Origin: Streptomyces justiciae
GTDB lineage: Bacteria > Actinomycetota > Actinomycetes > Streptomycetales > Streptomycetaceae
Assembly (NCBI RefSeq): GCF_015163075.1
Contig: NZ_JADDXU010000013.1
Span: 240,092 to 304,091, forward strand
Length of the DNA: 64,000 nt
Direction: 5' to 3'
Shown: one piece after another, positions 42,314 to 50,139 of the stretch
Position numbering within the stretch: position 1 is the first letter of the stretch
How the letters are laid out: every line of letters begins with the position of its first letter
The notes under the pieces: model-generated
The model's input: the letters and a program-made list of their open reading frames with translations, nothing else
What the model was told of the DNA's origin: nothing
The model's database searches: none
Made by a program: the position numbers and the translations under genes

Positions 42314-44587
42314 GTGCCGGATAACGGGGATTTCGGACAATTGCTGCGGCGGCTGCGACAGGACGCGGGACTGACGATCGAGAGCCTGGCGGAAAAATCG
42401 GGAGTGAGCGCCCGGGGCATCGGCAACCTGGAACGGGGCGAGCGGACGGTACCCCAGCGGCGGACGGTCGCGGCACTGGCGGACGGCCTGGGACTGGACG
42501 CGGCCGAGCGTGACCGACTGCTGTCGGCCGCTCGGGCCGGTCGGGCGAGACGCTCGAACGGCGACAATGCCGTCGGCCCCGGCGCGCTGCCGCGGGAGGT
42601 CGACGACTTCACCGGCCGGGAGGCGGAGCTGGCCCGGTTGTCGGACATGGCGTGGCAACTGGAATCGGAGCGAGGCAGCGGCCAGCAGCCGGTGATAGTC
42701 CTCTCGGGAGCACCAGGCGTGGGCAAGACGACCCTGGCCCTGCGCGCAGTCCGCGAACTGGCCCCCCGCTTCCCGGACGGGCAACTGTTGGTGAACCTCC
42801 AGGGCATGGACGACGACCCGCCGCACTGGTCCGAGCTGATGCTCAGGATCCTCAAGACCCTGGGCCTGTCCGACTCCGAACTGGCCAAGGCCGGACCACA
42901 GGGACACCCCGAGCTGTACCGCCGAGCGCTGGCCGAGCGCCGACTGCTCCTCGTCCTCGACAACGGGCGTGACGAGGCTCAGGTCCGCCCCCTGCTGCCG
43001 GGCACCGGCGACGGGATGGCGCTGGTGACCAGTCGCCGGATGCTCGCCGGACTGGGAGGCGTACAGCGGATGCAGGTCGGAGCGCTGCGCCCGCGGGACT
43101 CCAGGGACCTTCTCGCCGGTCTGGTGGGCGTCGAGCGGGCGGCGGCCGAAGCAGAAGCGCTGGCCGAGGTGGCCGAGCTGTGCGGGCACCTGCCCCTGGC
43201 GCTCCGGGTGGCGGGCAACTGGCTCGCCACCCGCACCGGTTGGGAGGTGCGACGGCTCGCGGACCGACTCGCCGCGGAGGAGCAGCGCCTGGATGCGCTG
43301 GCCGTCGACGATCCGAGGCTGACCGCCGCCTTCGACGTCTCCTACCGGCAGTTGACACCGGAGGCCGCTCGTATGTTTCGCCGCCTGGCGCTGGTGGAGG
43401 GGCCCGACATGGGCACCGCGTGCGCCGCCACACTGATCGGCCGGCCCGTCTTCGACGCAGAGGACATCCTGGAGGAACTGGTCGAAGCGGGACTGCTCGT
43501 CGGCTCCGGCACGGACCGGTACGCCTTCCACGACCTGTTGCGCGTGTACGCCCGCACCCGGCTGGACGTCGACGAGAGTGGTTCCGAGGCCACGGACGCC
43601 AAGGCCGCGATGCACCGCTGGTTGCTGGAGACGACCGTGGTCGCGGGCCGTTGGTACGAACCCGCGCACGGCGCCCCATCCCCGGCATGGCGGGGCAACG
43701 TCGACCTGTCGGACTCCGACAAGGCGCGCGACTGGCTCAAGGCCGAGGGCGTCAACTGGCTGGGCGCGCTGCGCGCGGCGGCCGCCGCCGGGGATCACAC
43801 CACGGTGGTGGAAGTGGCCGAGGCCCTGCACTGGTTCTCCGACCAGTGGGTCTTCTGGGGCCACTGGCCCACGGTCTTCTCCCTGGCCGCCGAGTCCGCG
43901 CAGGCGCTTTCCGATCCCCTGTGGGAGGCCACGCACCTCAATTATCACGCCTGGGCGCTGCTGCTCTGCGAGAGCCGTCACCAAGACAGTCTCGTCCGCT
44001 CGGCCCAGGCCCTTGCCGCGGCCGAACGATGCGGCTCCCTGGAGCAACAGGCGTGGTCCCACTTCTACCGCGGTTGGGCGCTGCGGCTGATCGACGACTT
44101 CGAGGCGGCCGTCCACCACAACAAGGTGGCCGCTCAGCTCTTCGAGGCTGTCGGCGACATCCACGGCTCCATACAGGCCGTCAGTGCCAGTGCGAACATC
44201 TTCGTACGAGCCCAGCGACCCGCCGAAGCGACGGTCGAGGTCCAACGCGCGCTGGACGCCCTCCACGCTGCCGGGGACGCCGTCGAACCCCATATCCGCC
44301 ACTTCACCTTGGCCAACCTGCACGCCGCCGCCGGCGTTGCCCACATTCAGCTGAGGCGCTGGGACGAGGCCATCGAGCACAGCGGAGCGGCCTGCGAGCT
44401 GAGCCGTGCGAGCGGCAACACCGCCACGGAAAGCATCAACGTGGTCAACCTGGGCATCGCGTTGCTGGAGGCGGGACGCGTGTCGGAAGCCCGGGACGCC
44501 TTCACCCGCTGCCTGGAACTGGGAGCCGACGCCAATCCTGACTACGCCGTCAAGGCCCGGGAGCACCTCGCGAAGTTGCAACAGTGA
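42314..44587 (+). CDS. XRE/NB-ARC/TPR regulator, 757 aa
   Basis: N-terminal XRE helix-turn-helix (residues 7-60; FGQLLRRLRQDAGLTIESLA, GVSARGIGNLERGERTVPQR), then an NB-ARC NTPase (P-loop GAPGVGKT at 132-139, Walker B LLLVLDNGRDEAQV, LVTSRR), winged-helix region (FDVSYRQLTPEAARMFRRLA) and C-terminal TPR helices to the end. This is the AfsR/SARP-like layout with XRE instead of the SARP domain. GTG 42314 has GGAGGGA six bases upstream. It has a shortened paralogue at 47300. The likely role is ATP-dependent transcription control; no target is evident. Confidence 0.9.
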   Translation: MPDNGDFGQLLRRLRQDAGLTIESLAEKSGVSARGIGNLERGERTVPQRRTVAALADGLGLDAAERDRLLSAARAGRARRSNGDNAVGPGALPREVDDFTGREAELARLSDMAWQLESERGSGQQPVIVLSGAPGVGKTTLALRAVRELAPRFPDGQLLVNLQGMDDDPPHWSELMLRILKTLGLSDSELAKAGPQGHPELYRRALAERRLLLVLDNGRDEAQVRPLLPGTGDGMALVTSRRMLAGLGGVQRMQVGALRPRDSRDLLAGLVGVERAAAEAEALAEVAELCGHLPLALRVAGNWLATRTGWEVRRLADRLAAEEQRLDALAVDDPRLTAAFDVSYRQLTPEAARMFRRLALVEGPDMGTACAATLIGRPVFDAEDILEELVEAGLLVGSGTDRYAFHDLLRVYARTRLDVDESGSEATDAKAAMHRWLLETTVVAGRWYEPAHGAPSPAWRGNVDLSDSDKARDWLKAEGVNWLGALRAAAAAGDHTTVVEVAEALHWFSDQWVFWGHWPTVFSLAAESAQALSDPLWEATHLNYHAWALLLCESRHQDSLVRSAQALAAAERCGSLEQQAWSHFYRGWALRLIDDFEAAVHHNKVAAQLFEAVGDIHGSIQAVSASANIFVRAQRPAEATVEVQRALDALHAAGDAVEPHIRHFTLANLHAAAGVAHIQLRRWDEAIEHSGAACELSRASGNTATESINVVNLGIALLEAGRVSEARDAFTRCLELGADANPDYAVKAREHLAKLQQ

Positions 44588-44608
44588 GCGCACGACCAGG
44601 CGAGGACC

Positions 44609-44998
44609 TCACCCCTCGATCCAGCCGTGCGACCGCGCGTGCTCGATCAGTCCTCGCCGCGCCTCGACGAGGGACTGCGCCGTCAGTGAGGGCGCCGTAC
44701 GAAGCAGTACCTCGGTGACCTCCTGCCGGTACCGCTCCGGAGTGAGGACCTGGGACGAGGCGGGTGCGCTCGGGGTGGGCGCTTGGTCGGGGACCGTCGC
44801 GACCAGGCTCACCTCGGTCGCCTTGAGGCCCCGCTCTCCCTCGGCGACCTCGAACTCCACGACGGCTCCCGGGTGCACCTGCGTCCCCGGAAAACGCAGA
44901 TCGTTCACATGGAGAAAAACATCGTCGCCACCGTCACTCGGGGCGATGAAGCCGTACCCTCGAACGCTGTCATACCGGATAACGCTTCCTCTGGCCAC
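44609..44998 (-). CDS. Cold-shock domain protein with C-terminal extension
   Basis: 129 residues. The first 65 form a cold-shock OB fold with RNP1 GYGFIAP and RNP2 DVFLHV, ending VEFEVAEGERGLKATEVSLV. The extra C-terminal 60 residues are helical (RYRQEVTEVLLRTAPSLTAQ) and absent from ordinary 67-residue Csp proteins. It binds single-stranded RNA or DNA. GTG start with AAGGG upstream. A palindrome at 45152 lies in its upstream region. Confidence 0.88.
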   Translation of the reverse strand: MARGSVIRYDSVRGYGFIAPSDGGDDVFLHVNDLRFPGTQVHPGAVVEFEVAEGERGLKATEVSLVATVPDQAPTPSAPASSQVLTPERYRQEVTEVLLRTAPSLTAQSLVEARRGLIEHARSHGWIEG

Positions 44999-45047
44999 GG
45001 AATCAACCCTTCAGCCTTTCCGCACAGACCCCTGCCCCATACGAAAG

Positions 45048-45089
45048 CGGCCTGCCCCCGCCCGACGGGGGACAGGCAGGAGCAGGCCG
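45048..45089. terminator. Nested hairpin after hydrolase operon
   Basis: Outer 8-bp arms CGGCCTGC / GCAGGCCG enclose an inner CCCCCG/CGGGGG stem. It lies in the gap between the hydrolase gene ending at 45216 and the cold-shock gene. Confidence 0.45.
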
Positions 45090-45151
45090 CGTATGCGCCG
45101 TCAGTCATGCGATCGGTGTCGGACAACTGTGAGCGGCAGTCACGGTGCGAA

Positions 45152-45172
45152 ACACTGTGACCTGGACAGTGT
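45152..45172. promoter_or_regulatory. Palindromic operator-like site
   Basis: ACACTGT-GACCTGG-ACAGTGT, perfect 7-bp arms with a 7-bp spacer, about 155 bp upstream of the cold-shock gene and 45 bp beyond the hydrolase stop. The binder is unknown. Confidence 0.45.
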
Positions 45173-45215
45173 GCCACACTTTCCCTTGTTTGGTTGCCGC
45201 AGTCACCGGTGTCGT

Positions 45216-45944
45216 TCAGGACGTTCCCTGGACCGCTTCGACGATCAGACCGGCCACGGCGTCCGGCTGCGACACACTGACCGCGTGCGACGCCTCCACG
45301 GTCACCGTCTGGGCGCCTGCGCGCTCGGCCATGAAGGACTGGGCCCGAGGGGGAATGTTCTGGTCGCCCTGGCTGACCAGAACCCAGGAGGGAAGCGTCT
45401 TCCACGCCGCGTCGGTCGCCTTCTCCGCGAGCGCCTCGGCCGTGATCGGCCGCTGGGTGACCGCCATGACCCGGGTCACCTCCTCCGGGACGTCCGCGGC
45501 GAACTGTCCGTGGAACCTGTCCGCGTCGATGTAGCAGTCCGTGGCCTTGGAGCCGTCGGTCAGCGTCACCGGCACCTCTCGGAGGGTCTCGCCCAGCGTG
45601 CTGCCGGGGAAGCGCCCGGACAGGTCGGCCGCGCTCTCACCGGGCTCCGGGAGGAAGGCGGCGACGTAGACGAGCGCCTTGACGTTGTCGGCTCCGACGG
45701 CCGCAGCGCTGATGACGGCACCGCCGTAGGAGTGCCCGACGAGCACCACGGGACCGTCGACGGAGGCGAGGAGTTCCCGGACGTAGCCGGCGTCGTGCGC
45801 CAGGCCGCGCAGTGGGTTGGCCGCGGCGACGGTGCGGATGTTCTGCTCGCTCAGCCGGGTGACCACACCGTTCCAACTGGAGGAGTCGGCGAAGGCTCCG
45901 TGCACGAGGACGACGGTCGGCGGTGTCGAGGAGGACTGCGGCAT
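45216..45944 (-). CDS. Cytoplasmic alpha/beta hydrolase
   Basis: 242 residues. Oxyanion loop VVLVHGAFADSSSWNGVV, nucleophile elbow GHSYGGAVI, and the catalytic His in VEASHAVSVSQP, with the acid probably in the SQGDQNIPP loop. No signal peptide. A secreted paralogue lies at 58032. Second gene of an operon behind the HSL-type hydrolase (gap 130 bp), under the ECF41-type promoter at 47140-47166. The family includes esterases and haloperoxidase-like enzymes. Confidence 0.9.
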   Translation of the reverse strand: MPQSSSTPPTVVLVHGAFADSSSWNGVVTRLSEQNIRTVAAANPLRGLAHDAGYVRELLASVDGPVVLVGHSYGGAVISAAAVGADNVKALVYVAAFLPEPGESAADLSGRFPGSTLGETLREVPVTLTDGSKATDCYIDADRFHGQFAADVPEEVTRVMAVTQRPITAEALAEKATDAAWKTLPSWVLVSQGDQNIPPRAQSFMAERAGAQTVTVEASHAVSVSQPDAVAGLIVEAVQGTS

Positions 45945-46074
45945 GGGATTGCCTTTCTGCGTAACGGACGGCGGTGCGGCATGCGGGCGCCGGCCGGGAA
46001 GGGGAGAGCCGGGTGCGGCCCCGGAGCCGGCCGGCCGGGCGAGATGGTCGGGGTCATCGCCCGGCCGGGGCTGC

Positions 46075-47025
46075 TCAGGCGGTGCCCAGGGCCTTGCGCA
46101 GGGTACGGATCGCCTGCTCGATGGCGGCGGTGCTCGCGTGAGTGCCGCGCACGGTGTTGAGCATCATGAAGTCGTGCAGGATGGCGTTGTACCGAATGCT
46201 GGTGGTCGGGACACCGGCCTGGGTGAGCTTGCGGGCGTAGGCCTCGCCCTCGTCGCGCAGGACGTCGTTCTCGTCGACGAGGACGAGAGCGGGCGGCAGC
46301 CCGGCCAGCTCCTCCAGGGAGGCCCGCAGCGGGGAAGCGGTGATCTCGGCGCGCTGCGCGGGGTCGGTGGTGTAGCAGTCCCAGAACCAGGCCATGGCCT
46401 TGGCGGTCAGGAACGGACCGTCGGCGAAGGTCCGGTAGCTGTCCGTGTCCTGCGCGGCGTCGGTCACGGGGTAGTACAGGGACTGGTGGACGAAGGTCAC
46501 GTCGCCCCGCTGCTTGGCCATGATGGCCAGCGCCGCGGTCATGTTGCCGCCGACCGAGTCGCCCGCGACGGCCAGCCGGGAGCTGTCCAGGCCCTTCTCG
46601 GAGCCCTTCGCGGTGATCCACCGGGCGGTGGCGTAGGCCTGCTCGATGGCCACGGGGTAGCGGGCCTCGGGGGAGCGGTCGTACTCCACGAACACGACCG
46701 CGGCCTCGGCGCCGGTGGCCAGTTCGCGCACGAGCCGGTCGTGGGTCGCGGCGTTGCCCAGCACCCAGCCGCCGCCGTGCACGTAGAGGACCACGGGCAG
46801 CACCCCGGTGGTCCCGGCGGGCTTGACGATGCGGACGCGCACGTCACCGACCTCGGCGGGAACGGTGATCCATTCCTCGTCGACGTCGGGCATCTCGACC
46901 GGGCCGGCCTGGGCGTCGTCGAGCACCTTCCGGGCGCCCTCGGGGCCGAGTTCGTAAAGGAAGGGGGGCTGGGAGGTGGCGTCGGCGAAGTCCTGGGCCG
47001 CCTGCTCGAGAACTGGCTTGCTCAT
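46075..47025 (-). CDS. HSL-type alpha/beta hydrolase (fold-3)
   Basis: 316 residues. The HSL family signature YVHGGGWVLG forms the oxyanion hole, AGDSVGGNM carries the nucleophile Ser, LVDENDVLRDEGEAYARKL the Asp, and ILHDFMML the His. It is a lipase- or esterase-like enzyme for small acyl esters. ATG 47025 has GAGGAG at 9 bp; a TTG three codons upstream is the alternative. First gene of the two-hydrolase operon. Confidence 0.9.
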   Translation of the reverse strand: MSKPVLEQAAQDFADATSQPPFLYELGPEGARKVLDDAQAGPVEMPDVDEEWITVPAEVGDVRVRIVKPAGTTGVLPVVLYVHGGGWVLGNAATHDRLVRELATGAEAAVVFVEYDRSPEARYPVAIEQAYATARWITAKGSEKGLDSSRLAVAGDSVGGNMTAALAIMAKQRGDVTFVHQSLYYPVTDAAQDTDSYRTFADGPFLTAKAMAWFWDCYTTDPAQRAEITASPLRASLEELAGLPPALVLVDENDVLRDEGEAYARKLTQAGVPTTSIRYNAILHDFMMLNTVRGTHASTAAIEQAIRTLRKALGTA

Positions 47026-47139
47026 GATGTGCAACTCCTCTGTTCGGGACGACGCGAGGCCGCGTCCGCGGTCCCGGCCGGAACCGGCTGCGGCGCGGCG
47101 GGACGCGCCGTGAGTCCGGAAGGGCCCTTTTCCCGTAAA

Positions 47140-47166
47140 GACAAGGTGGTGTCGTGATGTGTGACA
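47140..47166 (-). promoter_or_regulatory. ECF41-type promoter for two-hydrolase operon
   Basis: Minus strand TGTCACA-N16-TGTC. The predicted start near 47132 gives a leader of about 105 nt to the ATG at 47025. Confidence 0.75.
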
Positions 47167-47299
47167 CGGTGGGCTCGCGGACAGGAGCGGATGTCGGCAG
47201 GACGACCGACGGGGCCATGTCCGAAAATCACACCCGATATGGCTGAAAGTCTTTTATGGTTTGATCGCAGATTCACACGCTGGTGCGGGGGAGTGCGGG

Positions 47300-49000
47300 T
47301 TGGCTGATGTGAGTTTCTCGATGCTGTTGCGGCGTCTGAGAACGGAGGCGGGTCTGACGATCGCGGAGCTGGCCAGGACGTCCGGCGTCAGTGTGCGCGG
47401 CATCAGCGATCTGGAGCGGGGGCGGCGGGCCGTTCCGCAACGGCGCACGGTCGAGGCGCTGGCGGACGGACTCGGTCTGGGCGAGGGGCAGCGGGCGCTG
47501 CTGCTGGCGGGCCGCAACGGCGGGCGTGAGCCGGGCGCGCCCGGCTCCGAGCCCGGTTTACGGGACTTCCCGCGCGCGACCGAGGCCTTCATGGGGCGTG
47601 AGACGGAGCTGGCCAGGCTGGTCGAAGCGGCGGCGTCGGCCGCTGGACAGCCGGTCGTGGTGGCCGTGTCCGGTGCGCCGGGCGCGGGCAAGACGGCGTT
47701 CGTGCTGCACGCCGTGAGGCAGATCGCCGACCGCTTCCCCGCGGGGCAGGTGCTCGTCGACGGACGCGGGCTGGACGAGGACGCGCCCGAGTCGGCCGAG
47801 TTGATGGTCCGGGTGCTGAAGGCGTTCGGCGTCGGTGACCGGGAACTCGCCAACACCGGAGCGGACGGCCACCCCGCCCTCTATCAGCGGGTGCTGTCCG
47901 GCCAGCGGTGCGTGCTGGTGCTGGACAACGTGCGTGACGAGGAGCAGGTCCGTCCCCTGCTGCCCCGGGCCGGAACCTCGATGGTGATCCTGACCAGCCG
48001 CAGGAACCTGGCGGGCCTGGGCAGCGGACACCGTCTCGTGCTGGGGGAGCTGTCCCCGGACGATGCCGCCGGCCTGCTGACGACGCTGATCGGGCGGGAG
48101 CGGGCGGAGGCCGAGCCGGCGGCGATCGCCGAGATAGCCGAGCGGTGCGGCCGGCTGCCGCTCGCCCTCTGGGTCGCCGGGAACTGGCTCGCCACCCGCA
48201 CCGCCTGGTCGATACGCCGCCTCGCGGACCGGCTCGCGGTGGAGGAACGACGCCTCGACGCCCTGGCGGCCGGGGACGTCCGGGTGTCGGCCGCCTTCGA
48301 CGTGTCGTACCGGCAGCTCGGCCCGGCCGCGGCCCATATGTTCCGCCGGCTGGCGCTGATCGACGGTGGGGCCACCACGGCGTCCTGTGCCGCCCGGCTC
48401 AGTGGGCAGGCCCTGCCCGCGGCGCAGCGCAGCCTCGACGAGCTGGTCGAGGCCGGACTCCTCACCGTGCAACGGGGGCGCTACCGCCTGCACGACCTCT
48501 TGCGGCTGTTCGCCGGCGACCGGCTGCGGGCCGAGGAAACCGTCCGCGACATCGACAGCGTGCGGGCCGACCTGCACCACTGGTTGCTGGACAACGCGAT
48601 GGCGGCCGGCCGGTGGCACGAGCCCGGCCACCGAGCACCGGCTTCGCACGCGCGCCCCGGCATGGTGCAGCTGTCCGGTGCGGACGAGGCACGGGAGTGG
48701 CTCCAGGCGGAGGGGACGACATGGCTGGCCGCCTACCGGGCGGTCGCCGCGGCCGGTGAGCACCCCAGGGTGGTGGAGGTGGCGCAGTCACTGCACTGGT
48801 TCTCCTACCGCTGGATGTTCTGGAGCCACTGGCCCGAGGTCTTCCACACGGCCGCCGGGGCGGCCGAGGCGCTGGAGGATCCGTGGCTGGCGGCCCAATT
48901 CGCGTACCACGCGTGGGCGCTCGCGGCCTACGAGGGGCGTCTGCCGAAGACGTCCGCATTCCGCGGCGGCCTTGCGCGGGCCCGTCATCACTACGCCTGA
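47300..49000 (+). CDS. XRE/NB-ARC regulator truncated before TPR domain, 566 aa
   Basis: Paralogue of the regulator at 42314: XRE domain FSMLLRRLRTEAGLTIAELA then GVSVRGISDLERGRRAVPQR, P-loop GAPGAGKT at 125-132, Walker B CVLVLDNVRDEEQV, and the winged-helix block FDVSYRQLGPAAAHMFRRLA. The protein stops after FAYHAWALAAYEGRLPKTSA, about 190 residues short of its relative, and the stop lies inside a 21-bp direct repeat, suggesting loss of the TPR end by a repeat-associated deletion. TTG 47300 is preferred because GGGGGAG lies six bases upstream; GTG 47309 is possible. Confidence 0.85.
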   Translation: MADVSFSMLLRRLRTEAGLTIAELARTSGVSVRGISDLERGRRAVPQRRTVEALADGLGLGEGQRALLLAGRNGGREPGAPGSEPGLRDFPRATEAFMGRETELARLVEAAASAAGQPVVVAVSGAPGAGKTAFVLHAVRQIADRFPAGQVLVDGRGLDEDAPESAELMVRVLKAFGVGDRELANTGADGHPALYQRVLSGQRCVLVLDNVRDEEQVRPLLPRAGTSMVILTSRRNLAGLGSGHRLVLGELSPDDAAGLLTTLIGRERAEAEPAAIAEIAERCGRLPLALWVAGNWLATRTAWSIRRLADRLAVEERRLDALAAGDVRVSAAFDVSYRQLGPAAAHMFRRLALIDGGATTASCAARLSGQALPAAQRSLDELVEAGLLTVQRGRYRLHDLLRLFAGDRLRAEETVRDIDSVRADLHHWLLDNAMAAGRWHEPGHRAPASHARPGMVQLSGADEAREWLQAEGTTWLAAYRAVAAAGEHPRVVEVAQSLHWFSYRWMFWSHWPEVFHTAAGAAEALEDPWLAAQFAYHAWALAAYEGRLPKTSAFRGGLARARHHYA

Positions 49001-49024
49001 CGGCGTCATCACTACGCCTGACGG
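48983..49024. repeat. Tandem 21-bp direct repeat at a gene end
   Basis: Two identical, adjacent 21-bp units (48983-49003 and 49004-49024), each containing CATCACTACGCCTGA. The first supplies the stop codon of the truncated NB-ARC gene. Confidence 0.9.
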
Positions 49025-49123
49025 CGCCCTGCGGCCAGGTCATGGCCCGGCGACGCGTCCCGCCCGGACCCCCGCCCCGGTACGGGCCGGTGCGCTGCAC
49101 AGGGCGGGGCACCGGCCCGGTGT

Positions 49124-49897
49124 TCATGCGGCCGACGACGTCCCGGCCTCGGCGGCCGCGCGCTCCGCGACCCACGCGTCGAACGTGATCGCCCCTCGCG
49201 GGCCGTCCTCCGTGGGCAGCAGCGCACCCTCCGCCATGGCCTTCCCGGCCGCGCCCGGCAGCCGCAGCGGAACCACCAGCGCTCGCTGCCCGGTCGCCTC
49301 CCGCAGTTGCTTCACCATGTCCGTCATCTCCCGCACCTCCGGACCCGCCAGCTCGGGCGTACTGCCCCGGGCGTCACCGAGCGCCAGGGCCACCAGCGCC
49401 GCGGCGACCTCGGCGGCGGCGATCGGCTGGGTCCGCATCCGCGGCACCATCTTGACCGGACCGGCATCGGTGCGCGCCAGCATCTGGGCGGCGAACTCGT
49501 GGAACTGGGTGGCCCTGAGCACCGTGGTCGGCGCGGGGGAGTCGTGGACGAGCTGTTCCTGCCGGTGCTTGGCGATGTAGTAGCCGGTCGGGACGCGGTC
49601 GCAGCCGACGATCGACAGCGTCACGTGGTGCTCCACTCCGGCTCGCTGCCCCGCCTCGAGCAGATTCGGCGTGGCCGTCTCGAAGAATGCCGCCGCCCGC
49701 TTCAGGCTCAGCGTGGCGATGTTGGACACGTCGATCACCCGGGACACTCCGCGCAGGGCGTCCCCGAGCCCCTTGCCCGTCAGCAGATCGACACCCTGGG
49801 ACCGGGCGAGGACGACCGGCGCGTGTCCCCGCTCGCGGACCTCCCGCACCACCAGCGAGCCGATCCAACCCGTTCCCCCGGCCACAGCGATGCGCAT
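49124..49897 (-). CDS. NmrA-like NAD(P)-binding oxidoreductase
   Basis: 257 residues. N-terminus MRIAVAGGTGWIGSLVVREV; RVIDVSNIATLSLKRAAAFF, HHVTLSIVGCDRVPTGYYIA and VLRATQFHEFAAQML align block by block with the protein at 33888. GGAGGAG precedes the ATG. It is divergent from aceE, and each has its own ECF41-type promoter in the 240-bp gap. Confidence 0.9.
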   Translation of the reverse strand: MRIAVAGGTGWIGSLVVREVRERGHAPVVLARSQGVDLLTGKGLGDALRGVSRVIDVSNIATLSLKRAAAFFETATPNLLEAGQRAGVEHHVTLSIVGCDRVPTGYYIAKHRQEQLVHDSPAPTTVLRATQFHEFAAQMLARTDAGPVKMVPRMRTQPIAAAEVAAALVALALGDARGSTPELAGPEVREMTDMVKQLREATGQRALVVPLRLPGAAGKAMAEGALLPTEDGPRGAITFDAWVAERAAAEAGTSSAA

Positions 49898-49949
49898 GAT
49901 CTCCTCCAGAACTCAAGCAGACGGTCGGCAGACAGTCCTTCACAGGTGA

Positions 49950-49976
49950 GACCGGATGCCCCTGCCCGCTGTGACA
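49950..49976 (-). promoter_or_regulatory. ECF41-type promoter for NmrA-like gene
   Basis: Minus strand TGTCACA-N16-GGTC with the extended block CATCCGGTC; leader about 45 nt. Confidence 0.75.
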
Positions 49977-50038
49977 GCGTGCGCCGCGACTGTGACCCGT
50001 GCCACCCGCCGCACCACTGCGGCACCCGCACGTGCGGG

Positions 50039-50065
50039 TGTCACAACACCGGCGTCCCCCCGGTC
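50039..50065 (+). promoter_or_regulatory. ECF41-type promoter for aceE copy
   Basis: TGTCACA-N16-GGTC on the plus strand, predicted start near 50073, about 67 nt before the ATG at 50140. It is divergent from the promoter at 49950-49976, with 62 bp between the -35 elements. Confidence 0.75.
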
Positions 50066-50139
50066 TTGAAGGGCGCATGGCCGACAACCCACATGGTCTG
50101 CCGATGCCATGTCCCGACCGCCCCGACCGGAAGGCCGAC

